Source of the DNA: Alphaproteobacteria bacterium
Lineage (GTDB): Bacteria; Pseudomonadota; Alphaproteobacteria; Sphingomonadales; Sphingomonadaceae
Direction: 5' to 3'
Assembly: GCA_018970445.1 (NCBI GenBank)
Contig: JAGWWF010000002.1
Span: forward strand, 62,001 to 126,000
Length of the DNA: 64,000 bases
Under the pieces are notes generated by a model that was not told the DNA's origin, made no database searches, and saw only the letters and a program-made list of their open reading frames with translations. Shown in pieces: positions 18,163 to 25,725 of this stretch. Position numbers and translations under genes: made by a program. The first letter of the stretch is position 1. Each line of letters opens with the position of its first letter.

Positions 18163-20091
18163 TTACGGCGCCACCAGCGGGAAATCCGGCTTCGGCGGCT
18201 GGAACAGGCCCATGAAGCGTTGCAGCACGGCCAGATCGCCCTTCACCTGCAACTGGCCCGCCGCCATCAATTGCGGTGCCTTCACCGCCCCGCCGATCAG
18301 ACCGATCAGCGCCCGGCGCGGCACCACCAGGGTGGCCTGCGCTGCATCGGCCACGCCCTGTTCGTGCAGCATCACGCCGTTGCCGATGGTGACGAGGTGG
18401 CGTTCCTGCGCGTCCGGAATCTCGAAGGCGATGGTCATCGGAGCCAGCGCCCGATCGGGCACCAGCCGCACCGCCATTGAATCGAGTAGATTGGCCACCG
18501 ACAGATTGGCGGCGATGCCGGCGGCCGCCGCCTGGGTGCTGGGCTTGATGCCCTGTTCCAGTTCCTGCGCGCCGGTCAGGTAGAAATCCCGCCAAGGCGA
18601 GGCTTCGGCCCGCCAGGCCAGTTGGCGGTAGACGCCGGCCAATGCCGCCTTGGCCCCCGGCGTGTCCGGCGCGGCGCGCACCAGGGTGGAGAGCAGGGTC
18701 GCGGCCCAGCGGTCATCGCCCTTGGCCGCCGCGGCCCTGCCGGCGGCCAGCACCTTTTTCGCGCCACCCATCTGCGCCACCAGCCGGGCCGCCAGATCGG
18801 CGCGGGGCAGCGGATCAAGATTGGCCGGATCGCCATCGAACGCACCCAGATAGCGTTGATAGACGGCGCGGGCGTTGAATTTGAGACTCCCGTAATTGGG
18901 CCGGTTGAACCAGGCCTTGGCCAGCGGTTCGGGCAGCTTGATGGCCTCGCCAATTTCGACCGCGTTCAGGCCCTGATTCATCAGCCGCACGCTTTCATTG
19001 TGGACAAAGGCATAGGCCTGGGCGTGGCGCAGCAGATAATCGCCGATGTGATCCTTGCCCCAGCGCGGCCAGAAATGGCTGGTGAACAGCACGTCCGCGC
19101 TGCCGCCCCAGCGCCGCCGTGCCTCGATCAGATAATCGGCCCAGCCCTTGGCATCGCGCACCAGCGCGCCGCGCGGGGTGAGCAGATTGTGCATGGCGCC
19201 ATTGGCATTTTCGGCCAGGCACAGCGCGTTCCAAGCCGGCAGATAGAGGTTCATTTCAGCCGGGGCCTCGGTATTGGGCGTCAGCTGGAAGACGATCTCC
19301 ACCCCGTCTATGGTGCGAGTCTCACCGCTGGCCTTGATACTGTCGGTGGGCGGGATCAGGCCATAGGTGCCGGGCGTGCCCATCGGCCCCAGGCCGGAGG
19401 AGACATGGCCGGTGGCCCCGCGCGGCAGCAGCGCACCGAACATGTAACTGGCCCGGCGCAGCATGGCGGGCCCGGCGATGACATTTTCCGACACGGCTTG
19501 TTCCAGGAAGCCTTCGGGCGCGATGATCTTCACCGTGCCGGCTGCAACATCGGCCGGCTTCACCACGCCCAGCACGCCGCCAAAATGATCGACATGGCTG
19601 TGGGTGTAGATGACCGCCACCACCGGACGCTGGCCCAGCTTGTCGTTCACCAGCTGCAGGGCCGCCGTCGCCGCCTCCGCCCCGGTCAATGGATCGATGA
19701 TGATCCAGCCGGTGGCCCCGCGAATGATCGTCATGTTGGCCAGATCGAAGCCGCGCACCTGCCAGATGCCGCCCGCCACCTGGAACAGGCCATGTCTGGC
19801 CAGCAGGCTGGCGTTGCGCCACAGGCTGGGGTTCACCGTGGCCGGCGCCGGGCCGTTGAACTGCGCTTCGTCGTTCAGATCGCGCAGCACCGCCCCCTTG
19901 GCATCCCTGATCTTGCCATCGGGAATGCTGCCCAGAAAGCCGCGGGCGGCAAAATCGAAATCCTGTGTGTCGGCCCAGTTCAGCGTGGCGGCCAGCGCGG
20001 CATTGTCCGCCACGGTGGCCGGGCTGGCGGCGGGCGGCGGCGCGGCGGCCGCCGCCGATGCGAGGAACAGGGCGGTGAGAGGCGCGATCAT
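18163..20091 (-). CDS. Alkylsulfatase-like metallo-beta-lactamase-fold hydrolase (secreted)
   Basis: Predicted periplasmic hydrolase of alkyl sulfate esters (SdsA1/BDS1/Pisa1-type), releasing sulfate from surfactant-like substrates. The 642-residue chain has a signal peptide (MIAPLTALFLASAAAAA). The metallo-beta-lactamase metal motif THSHVDHFGG is near residue 165, and a second ligand region, LTPNTEAPAEMNLYLP, near 270. An alkylsulfatase dimerisation domain (SVRLMNQGLNAVEIGE onward) and a C-terminal SCP2-like domain from about residue 525 follow. This three-domain order is characteristic of the family. Linear versus secondary ester preference cannot be read. No sulfate transporter or regulator lies beside it. 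Confidence 0.9.
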   Translation of the reverse strand: MIAPLTALFLASAAAAAPPPAASPATVADNAALAATLNWADTQDFDFAARGFLGSIPDGKIRDAKGAVLRDLNDEAQFNGPAPATVNPSLWRNASLLARHGLFQVAGGIWQVRGFDLANMTIIRGATGWIIIDPLTGAEAATAALQLVNDKLGQRPVVAVIYTHSHVDHFGGVLGVVKPADVAAGTVKIIAPEGFLEQAVSENVIAGPAMLRRASYMFGALLPRGATGHVSSGLGPMGTPGTYGLIPPTDSIKASGETRTIDGVEIVFQLTPNTEAPAEMNLYLPAWNALCLAENANGAMHNLLTPRGALVRDAKGWADYLIEARRRWGGSADVLFTSHFWPRWGKDHIGDYLLRHAQAYAFVHNESVRLMNQGLNAVEIGEAIKLPEPLAKAWFNRPNYGSLKFNARAVYQRYLGAFDGDPANLDPLPRADLAARLVAQMGGAKKVLAAGRAAAAKGDDRWAATLLSTLVRAAPDTPGAKAALAGVYRQLAWRAEASPWRDFYLTGAQELEQGIKPSTQAAAAGIAANLSVANLLDSMAVRLVPDRALAPMTIAFEIPDAQERHLVTIGNGVMLHEQGVADAAQATLVVPRRALIGLIGGAVKAPQLMAAGQLQVKGDLAVLQRFMGLFQPPKPDFPLVAP

Positions 20092-20123
20092 GAGCCAGAG
20101 GCTACGCCCCTACCCGCCCGGCC

Positions 20124-20933
20124 TCAACCATGAATGCGCACGATCAGGCTTTGGCTCGCCGTGGCCAGCAAGGTGCCGTCGCGGGCGAACAGATGCACAC
20201 GGCCATGGGCAAAGCCGGCGTGAACGGCGTGGATGCGGATATCGGCCAGCACCCAATCGGTGGGCACGAAATTCATGTAGCGGATCGTGTTGTCCAGGCT
20301 GTTGCCGCCGGCATTGGCGCCCATGGCATTGCCGACGCCCGAGGGCAGGAAATCCGCCATCACCGCCAGCACCAGCCGGTCGATCGGCAGATCGGGATTG
20401 TTCGGCCGCACCCACAGCCGGCCGATCCCATCGGCCGACGGCGGCGCCTTGCCCCGATCACGGCCGAAGCTGCCGCTGGCCACCCGGCGTTCCCACTGGC
20501 TGTTCATGTCGTCGGGATCGCGGCTCCAGCGGATGGTCATCTCGGGGCAGGCGTCGGGCGGCGGCACATCGGGCATCTCGGCCCATTGGTGGTGCGGGCT
20601 GTCGGGCCGGCTGCCCAGCGCGGCGTTGACGGTGATGATTTCCTGTGCCCCGGCCCGGGTGATGACACGGGCCTGGCTGTTGTACTTGCCCGCCACCGGC
20701 ACGATCACTTCCAGATCAAGCACGGTTCCGGGCCGGGCATAGGACAGATATTGCGCCGCCGCCCACACGGTTGGCCGGCCGGTGTGCGCCTCCACCGCCG
20801 CCAGCGCGCTGGCAAGGCCGACACCGCCGAACATGAACAATCGATCGGGCGGGCCGACGCACAGCTGCTTGGGCACTGTCATCCGGAAATGGCCGGGGCG
20901 ATCGGTGGGTTCGACGGGGATGAAGGGGTGCAC
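20124..20933 (-). CDS. Acyl-CoA thioesterase-like double-hotdog protein
   Basis: Probable acyl-CoA thioesterase of 269 residues with the TesB-like double-hotdog layout. The N-terminal half has FGGVGLASALAAVEAHTG and QYLSYARPGTVLDLEV; the C-terminal half has SLDNTIRYMNFVPTDWVLADIR and FAHGRVHLFARDGTLLATASQ, the usual final hotdog strands of TesB relatives. Substrate chain length cannot be predicted. No signal peptide, so cytosolic. It is 6 bases upstream of the glycosyltransferase pair's end, so it may be co-transcribed with, but is not obviously related to, polysaccharide genes. Confidence 0.75.
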   Translation of the reverse strand: MHPFIPVEPTDRPGHFRMTVPKQLCVGPPDRLFMFGGVGLASALAAVEAHTGRPTVWAAAQYLSYARPGTVLDLEVIVPVAGKYNSQARVITRAGAQEIITVNAALGSRPDSPHHQWAEMPDVPPPDACPEMTIRWSRDPDDMNSQWERRVASGSFGRDRGKAPPSADGIGRLWVRPNNPDLPIDRLVLAVMADFLPSGVGNAMGANAGGNSLDNTIRYMNFVPTDWVLADIRIHAVHAGFAHGRVHLFARDGTLLATASQSLIVRIHG

Positions 20934-20939
20934 GCAGGC

Positions 20940-21428
20940 TCAGCTTTCGATGAAGGCGCGGATGCGGGCGGTGAAGGCGGGATCGGCAAAGCGCGAGATC
21001 GGCGCCGGCGCGCCACCGGCATCGGCCAGCAGCGCACTGGCCCGGCGCTTGAGATCATCGGCATCAACCGCGACATGCAGGCCGGGGCGCACCCCGATGT
21101 TGCGGGCGGTGGCGAGCTGGTGATCATTGTTGTGCTCGCCCTGATCGGCCAGACGCGGCAGCATCAGGATCGGCTTGCCGGCTTCGATGGCGCTGATGAT
21201 CGAACCCATGCCGCAATGGGCGACAAACAGGGCGCAACCCTGAACCCGGGCCTGATAATCGGCCAGCGGCAGCTTGCGCACCCAGCGGGCATGGCGCGGT
21301 TCATGGGCGCCCTTGCCGATCTGGATTTCCACCGCAACATCGGGATTGGCGGCGGCCCATTCATCCATGGCCCGGGTCAACCGGTCGAACGGCATCATGG
21401 AGCCGACGGAGACGAACACGCCGTTCAC
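20940..21428 (-). CDS. PssE/Alg13-like glycosyltransferase subunit
   Basis: Short GT28 C-terminal-type protein of about 162 residues that carries the nucleotide-sugar-binding half of a split glycosyltransferase. Visible motifs are FVSVGSMMPFDRL at the N-terminus and FVAHCGMGSIISAIEAGKPILMLPR near residues 90-115, the UDP-sugar-binding loop of PssE, EpsF and Alg13. I chose a GTG at 21426-21428 that overlaps the upstream stop by GTGA; an ATG at 21441-21443 would add five residues and is the alternative. It works with the PssD/Alg14-like protein encoded immediately upstream. The exopolysaccharide context is inference because no other assembly genes are adjacent. Confidence 0.76.
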   Translation of the reverse strand: MNGVFVSVGSMMPFDRLTRAMDEWAAANPDVAVEIQIGKGAHEPRHARWVRKLPLADYQARVQGCALFVAHCGMGSIISAIEAGKPILMLPRLADQGEHNNDHQLATARNIGVRPGLHVAVDADDLKRRASALLADAGGAPAPISRFADPAFTARIRAFIES

Positions 21429-21871
21429 AGCACGCTGCCCCAATGCTCAACCCGGCCATCGGCCAGATGCGGCCATTGCGTCACCACCTGGCTGCACACG
21501 CGCCCGGCCTGCCCGCCCGATCCCGACAGCACTTCGCTGTTGGCGATGCTGTCCACCCACAGGCTCTTCACGCCAAAGGGCCGGGCCAGCGCCACGGCGA
21601 TCAGCCCGGGCAGCGCGCCGGTGGTGATGATCACCTGCGGGCGCACCGCGATCAGGATGCGGGCGATATCCAGTGCGGCGGCCGGAATGCGCCACCAATC
21701 GGCGCGGGAGACATCGCGGAACGTGTGGAACGGCACATCGCCGGCCAGGCTGCGCGTGCTGGGATCAACCGTCGCCACGCTCACCTGATGGCCGGCCCAG
21801 GCCGGTTGCAGCCGCATCAGCTGGATGAAATGGCCGCCGCCCGAAGCGATGGCCAGCACGCGCTTGCCCAT
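21425..21871 (-). CDS. PssD/Alg14-like glycosyltransferase membrane subunit
   Basis: The 148-residue protein begins with the Rossmann glycine loop LAIASGGGHFIQLMRL typical of PssD, EpsE and Alg14, and holds PQVIITTGALPGLIAVALA near residues 80-100. In this family it binds the membrane and acceptor and recruits the PssE/Alg13-like catalytic partner to transfer a sugar onto a lipid carrier. The stop overlaps the partner's start by 4 bases, strong evidence that the two are made together. In sphingomonads such pairs often belong to sphingan or other exopolysaccharide synthesis; here they stand apart from a larger cluster. Confidence 0.76.
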   Translation of the reverse strand: MGKRVLAIASGGGHFIQLMRLQPAWAGHQVSVATVDPSTRSLAGDVPFHTFRDVSRADWWRIPAAALDIARILIAVRPQVIITTGALPGLIAVALARPFGVKSLWVDSIANSEVLSGSGGQAGRVCSQVVTQWPHLADGRVEHWGSVL

Positions 21872-21928
21872 GGTGATTCCCTGTTGCCTGCCATGGCCTT
21901 AGGGGGTGGAACGCAGAAAATAAAGCGG

Positions 21929-22933
21929 TCAAGCATCCACTGTTGCCATTGCCTCCATCGCCAGCGTGTAACTGCGCTTGCGATCATCATGGCCGTGCAG
22001 GATGTTGACCAGCATCAGTTCATCCGGCGCATATTCGGCGATCACCTGTTCCAGCCCGGCGCGCACCGTGGCCGGGCTGCCGGCAACCGCGCGGCGGCTG
22101 GCAAACGCCTTCGCCACATCCGGCCGGTCTGCCAGCCAGGCCAGCGCCACATCAGGCGGCGGCACCGCAATTGATTTGCCCATCAGCAGATGCGCGAACA
22201 TCATGCGGGCCGGGGCGGCGAGCCGCTGCGCCTCTTCATCGGTTTGCGCACACACGGTCCACACCGCCACCATCAGACGGGGCTTGTTACCGGGGTGGCG
22301 GGTCTGGAAACGCTCGCGATAGGCCGCCGCCAATTCGCCCAGCCGCGGCGCGATGAAATCGGCCAGGCAATAGGGCAGGCCCAGATCGGCGGCAAAGCCG
22401 ACACTGTCGGGCGAGGAGCCCAGCACCCAGGGTTCCGGCACATGTGGCCGGCCCGGCAGGGTGGCGGCATAGGCGGCAAATGGATGATCGTCGGGCAGCG
22501 AATGCTCCAGATAGCCGATCAGCTCGGCCAGCTGTTGCGGGAACTGGTTGGGGGCATAGTGGCGGCGATCCTGCTGCAGGGCCACCGCGGTGCGCTGATC
22601 ACTGCCCGGCGCGCGGCCCAGGCCCAGATCGATGCGGCCCGGATGCAGGCCGGCGAGCAGGCTGAACTGTTCGGCCACCTTCAACGGCGAATAGTGCGGC
22701 AGCATCACCCCGCCGGAACCGACCCGGATGCGGGACGTGGCGGCCGCCACCGCCCCGATCAATATCTCTGGCGCACTGCCGGCCAGCGCCGCGCTGGCAT
22801 GATGTTCGGCCAGCCAATAGCGGTGATAGCCCAGGCGTTCGGCATGGCGGGCCAGATCGATGCTGTTTGCCAGCGCCTGCGCCGGGGTGGTGCCTTCGGG
22901 AATCGGCGTCTGATCAAGGACGGACAGGATCAT
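21929..22933 (-). CDS. LLM-class (luciferase-like) flavin-dependent oxidoreductase
   Basis: FMN- or F420-type TIM-barrel monooxygenase-like enzyme of 334 residues, closest in pattern to the YhbW/MsnO8 group. Motifs: the N-terminal SVLDQTPIPEG; YHRYWLAEHHASAALAGSAPE near residue 40; the flavin-site SGGVMLPHYSPLKVAEQF near 75; HPGRIDLGLGRAPGSD near 100. The last two are group signatures. Substrate unknown. It is the last gene of a three-gene set (ABA4-like, DUF1289, LLM) in which both junctions are 4-base ATGA overlaps, so the three products are probably made together. Confidence 0.9.
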   Translation of the reverse strand: MILSVLDQTPIPEGTTPAQALANSIDLARHAERLGYHRYWLAEHHASAALAGSAPEILIGAVAAATSRIRVGSGGVMLPHYSPLKVAEQFSLLAGLHPGRIDLGLGRAPGSDQRTAVALQQDRRHYAPNQFPQQLAELIGYLEHSLPDDHPFAAYAATLPGRPHVPEPWVLGSSPDSVGFAADLGLPYCLADFIAPRLGELAAAYRERFQTRHPGNKPRLMVAVWTVCAQTDEEAQRLAAPARMMFAHLLMGKSIAVPPPDVALAWLADRPDVAKAFASRRAVAGSPATVRAGLEQVIAEYAPDELMLVNILHGHDDRKRSYTLAMEAMATVDA

Positions 22934-23121
22934 CGCCAGAACGCCTTCCTCACCACCCGCTGGTGCAGCCCGGCCAGGATGGCGCGGCGTTCATCATCAT
23001 CGGCGTGCGGCCAGCGGCCGATCTCGTCCAGCGTGCGCTTGCAGCCTTCGCACCAGCCGCTGCGCCGGTCGATGCGGCAGACATTGATGCACGGACTGGC
23101 CACGGTGCGGGCCTCGCTCAT
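22930..23121 (-). CDS. DUF1289 family small cysteine-rich protein
   Basis: A 63-residue protein with the DUF1289 pattern: SPCINVCRID, then GWCEGCKRTLDEIGRW, giving four cysteines in a CX3C...CX2C arrangement that suggests a metal site. Small proteins of this type are common in proteobacteria and have no settled function. I chose the ATG at 23119-23121, which overlaps the upstream stop by 4 bases; longer in-frame extension upstream would run through the ABA4-like gene. The middle gene of the three-gene set. Confidence 0.85.
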   Translation of the reverse strand: MSEARTVASPCINVCRIDRRSGWCEGCKRTLDEIGRWPHADDDERRAILAGLHQRVVRKAFWR

Positions 23122-23540
23122 GATCGCGCCTTCCGGCCGGCCTTGAGCAGGTGATAGAGCAGCAGGCCGGTCGGCCCGGCCAGGAAGGTGAGCGCCAGGC
23201 ACGGCAGCAGCTGCCAGTGCGGCAGGCTGTTGTCTTCCGCTTCCCAGCTGCCCACCCACAGATCGAACACCAGATAATGCACCCAGCCGGCCAGCAGCGC
23301 CTGGGGGGAGGAGAGCAGCAGCCGCACGCCGTCCAGCGTGCTGAAACCCGCCCCGGCCGGCGGGCCTTCACCGGCCAGGCCCGTCACCAGCAGGCTGACA
23401 TACAGGCCGGCCAGCAGCACCGCGATCACCCGCGCCGCCAGCACCAGCCGGGCGCGAGCCAGCGGCGCGCAGGCCAGCGCCAACCAGCCGGGCAACACGG
23501 CGGCGCTGACGATGCTGAACAGGCTGTCGGGCGTCATCAC
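23118..23540 (-). CDS. ABA4-like integral membrane protein
   Basis: The 140-residue protein has four hydrophobic segments (near residues 5-25, 35-53, 80-95 and 108-132) and the ABA4-family signature AGWVHYLVFDLWVGSWE near 84-100. In plants ABA4 is needed for neoxanthin formation; bacterial relatives are uncharacterised, though many occur in carotenoid-making bacteria. A carotenoid-related role here would be speculation, as no crt gene lies in the window. It is first of the ABA4-like/DUF1289/LLM set and is divergent from the secreted methyltransferase gene, with 81 bp between the two starts. Confidence 0.8.
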   Translation of the reverse strand: MMTPDSLFSIVSAAVLPGWLALACAPLARARLVLAARVIAVLLAGLYVSLLVTGLAGEGPPAGAGFSTLDGVRLLLSSPQALLAGWVHYLVFDLWVGSWEAEDNSLPHWQLLPCLALTFLAGPTGLLLYHLLKAGRKARS

Positions 23541-23621
23541 GGCGCACAGTGGCGGTGGCGGGCGTGATGGTCAAGGCGGCAGCCCTGTGGCACCATGCGA
23601 CAGAATCGGGGAGGTTCGATC

Positions 23622-24353
23622 ATGATGAAACGTGCGGTGATGCTGGCCGGACTGGCCGTGATGCTGGCGGCGGCAGCGCCTGACGTGGTGAGCGCACCGG
23701 GCCGGCCAGACGCGATGGTGGCGCTCGATGCCGGCCGCCAGCCCGCCGCGGTGCTGGCGCAAAGCCTGATCCGCCCCGGCGCCCGCGTCATGGATGTGAT
23801 GGCCGGGCAAGGCTATTATACGGAATTGCTGGCCCGCCATGTCGGCGCCAAGGGCAAGGTGTTTGCCATCGAACCCGTCAGCTACATGGACGATCCCAGG
23901 ACGGCGGCGGCCTGGGACGCGCTGAAGAAGCGGCAGAAGAATGTCGAACTGGTCGTTGGCGCACCCGGCGACACGCCCATGCCGGACAGGCTCGACGCCG
24001 CCTTCTATCACCTGACCTATCATGATCTGTACTGGCAATCCGAAAAGTTCAAATATCCGCGCACCGATGTCGAAGCCTACAACGCCCGCCTGTTTGCCGC
24101 GCTGAAACCCGGCGGCGTGGTGATCATCATCGATCACCACGGCGTGCCTGGCATGGATGCCCGCGCCCAGGCCGACAAGACCCACCGCATCGACGCCGCC
24201 GTGGTGAAGGCCGACATGGCCCGCGCGGGTTTTCGCTTCGCCGGCAGCGTGCCGATCCTGGAAACGGCCGGCGACGATCCGACCAAACTGGTGTTCGACC
24301 CGTCGCTGCGGGGGAAGACCAACCGGTTCTACTATCGGTTCGTGAAGCCGTGA
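23622..24353 (+). CDS. Exported class I SAM-dependent methyltransferase-like protein
   Basis: The 243-residue protein starts with a clear signal peptide (MMKRAVMLAGLAVMLAAAA). It continues with a Rossmann methyltransferase core: motif I VMDVMAGQGYYTELLARHVG near residue 64 (DVMAGQG replaces DxGxGxG), IEPVS near 88 and LKPGGVVIIIDHHG near 165. I chose the ATG at 23622 because GGGAGG lies 8 bases before it; an ATG nine codons upstream has no such site. Exported methyltransferase-like proteins of this group are conserved in proteobacteria, but their substrate is unknown, and how SAM would be supplied in the periplasm is unclear. Confidence 0.8.
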   Translation: MMKRAVMLAGLAVMLAAAAPDVVSAPGRPDAMVALDAGRQPAAVLAQSLIRPGARVMDVMAGQGYYTELLARHVGAKGKVFAIEPVSYMDDPRTAAAWDALKKRQKNVELVVGAPGDTPMPDRLDAAFYHLTYHDLYWQSEKFKYPRTDVEAYNARLFAALKPGGVVIIIDHHGVPGMDARAQADKTHRIDAAVVKADMARAGFRFAGSVPILETAGDDPTKLVFDPSLRGKTNRFYYRFVKP

Positions 24354-24378
24354 GGGATTGAAGGGAAAAGGGCCGCCG

Positions 24379-24424
24379 CCCCGGATCAAGTCCGGGGTGA
24401 CGTGGGCAGGGGCGAGGCCCCTGC
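24379..24424. repeat. Two adjacent palindromes after the methyltransferase gene
   Basis: CCCCGGA-tcaag-TCCGGGG (24379-24397) is followed by GCAGGGGC-gag-GCCCCTGC (24406-24424). The first has the form of a dispersed palindrome I associate with sphingomonad intergenic regions (from memory, not searched). Either may terminate transcription of the methyltransferase gene, though no T run follows. Confidence 0.6.
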
Positions 24425-24852
24425 ACCCGTAAGTTCTCGGGCGGCCCTCGCAGTGCGGCTTTTGCTGATCTGAGAAAGAGCGGATTTTTTCGCGGATGGC
24501 CCAAATTCGCGGCATCCAGTGGCAAATTTCGTCGGCGGCAGTTTTGACACAATTGACGAATCCGGCGGGATTCAGCGTTGAAAACCCTTGTTTTTTTTCG
24601 CCACGCGCAGTCTGCGGACCGCAGCATGATGACAGGCATTGCCCGTGTAGGACAGAGCAGCAATGGAGCCGTCACCTGCTGCGCCCCCTTGGTCGGTGGT
24701 TGAACCGCTTGTGCCCCGCTGTTATGGCCGCGGACATGAAGCTGGTGGCCATCTTGTCGAGCCAACAAGGCCGCATGTTTGCGGCGGTGTTGGCGCGCGG
24801 GGTGGGTTCGAGGGTCGGATAGGCCGACTTCAGTCATCAACGTGCAAGGAAA

Positions 24853-24877
24853 CCCCGCCCGGCTGGCGGGGTTTTTT
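24853..24877 (+). terminator. Rho-independent terminator
   Basis: CCCCGCC-cggct-GGCGGGG (7-bp G/C stem, 5-base loop) followed by six T. No recognised coding gene lies directly upstream on this strand within 500 bp. It therefore ends either an unrecognised transcript (possible small RNA) or a leader of the next gene, whose start is 36 bp downstream (attenuator). Confidence 0.85.
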
Positions 24878-24912
24878 GTGCTGGTCGGGCGGTCTGATAC
24901 AGGAGACATGCC

Positions 24913-25344
24913 ATGTCATTGACCACTGATCCTGACATCGAGCGCCTGGCGCTGGCCATGGTTGGCTGCACCCTGCCCAAGGCGGAATGGACGCATGCGG
25001 GCCATTTTGCGGCGGCCCTGTGGCTGCTCCGGCATCGGCCTGATCTGGCGGCGCCCGATGCGATGCGCGAGCTGATCATGCGCTATAATGAATCCACGGG
25101 CACGGCCAACACGGATGATGGCGGCTATCACCACAGCATCACCGTTGCGTCGTTGCGGGCGGCGGCGTGGCATCTTGGCCGCCATGGCGGGGATGCGCCG
25201 TTGCATGGCGTGCTGGCGGCGCTGATGGCCTCTGCCCAGGGCCGGTCTGACTGGCTGTTGGCGCATTGGCGGCGCGAGACGCTGTTCAGCGTGGCGGCGC
25301 GGCGGGACTGGGTGGCGCCGGATCTGGCGGCGCTGCCGTTCTAG
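24913..25344 (+). CDS. Conserved hypothetical protein, 143 aa
   Basis: I do not recognise a named family. The protein is soluble and mostly helical, with motifs that look conserved: WTHAGHFAAALWLLRH near residues 29-44 and RYNESTGTANTDDGGYHHSIT near 56-77, rich in His, Asn and Asp that could form a polar pocket. The ATG has a good AGGAG site 8 bases upstream. A Rho-independent terminator ends 36 bp before the start, so its promoter lies very close or its expression depends on read-through. Its stop codon overlaps the stop of the convergent ridA-like gene by three bases. Confidence 0.6.
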   Translation: MSLTTDPDIERLALAMVGCTLPKAEWTHAGHFAAALWLLRHRPDLAAPDAMRELIMRYNESTGTANTDDGGYHHSITVASLRAAAWHLGRHGGDAPLHGVLAALMASAQGRSDWLLAHWRRETLFSVAARRDWVAPDLAALPF

Positions 25345-25724
25345 GCGGGCAGCATCGCCGTGACCTCGATCTCGATCTTCATCGCCGGATCGAGCAGGGC
25401 GGCGAAGATCACCGTGCTGGCCGGCGGGTGTTCGCCGAAGGCGGCGCGCAATTGCGGCCAGCAGGGTTCGAAATCGGCGCGTTCGGCCAGATAATAGGTG
25501 ACGCGCACGACATGGGCGAAATCCGTGCCCGCCGCAGCCAGCGCCCGGCCGATGATGGCCAGCGCGTTGGCGCACTGGCCTTCCACATCGGCCGGCAGCG
25601 CGCCCGTGTCCGGGTTGCGGCCAACCGTGCCGGAGACGAACACGAATGGCGGCGCGACAACGGCGCGGCAATAACCGACCAGCGCCTCCCACGGCGCGCC
25701 GCTGGCGATTCGCGTGATGGTCAC
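25341..25724 (-). CDS. RidA/YjgF/YER057c family protein
   Basis: About 127 residues, the normal family size. RidA proteins deaminate reactive enamine/imine intermediates; many paralogues have other roles. Visible features are FVFVSGTVGRNPDTGALP near residue 27, the QCANALAIIGRAL helix and the C-terminal KIEIEVTAMLP. The Arg that binds the carboxylate in true RidA is expected near the segment VVRVTYYL. I chose a GTG at 25722-25724, one base after the upstream carboxypeptidase stop, which suggests coupling; an ATG 38 bases into that gene is the alternative. Strict RidA activity is not certain. Confidence 0.83.
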   Translation of the reverse strand: MTITRIASGAPWEALVGYCRAVVAPPFVFVSGTVGRNPDTGALPADVEGQCANALAIIGRALAAAGTDFAHVVRVTYYLAERADFEPCWPQLRAAFGEHPPASTVIFAALLDPAMKIEIEVTAMLPA

Positions 25725-25725
25725 A

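Larger units (their letters stand above)
24354..24912. other. 559-bp stretch without a recognised gene
   Basis: I find no convincing protein gene here. It holds, in order, two palindromes just after the methyltransferase gene, an A/T-richer part with TTGACA (24544-24549), a GAATCC-ggcg-GGATTC hairpin (24558-24573), an eight-T run (24591-24598), and a strong Rho-independent terminator on the plus strand (24853-24877) that ends 36 bp before the next start. I recognise no riboswitch, tmRNA, SRP RNA, RNase P or 6S consensus. Confidence 0.6.

Noticed and set aside
24780-24840. tRNA gene suggested by a GGGTTCGAGGGT segment
   Set aside because: No cloverleaf, anticodon arm or acceptor stem can be formed around it.
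24545-24880. tmRNA, SRP RNA, RNase P RNA or 6S RNA
   Set aside because: I looked for their hallmark sequences and found none; only the terminator and weak promoter-like boxes remain, so no RNA name is given.
24496-24929. Short open frames (88-108 codons) in the 559-bp gap
   Set aside because: No ribosome-binding site, no domain, poor composition; one even runs through the terminator stem.
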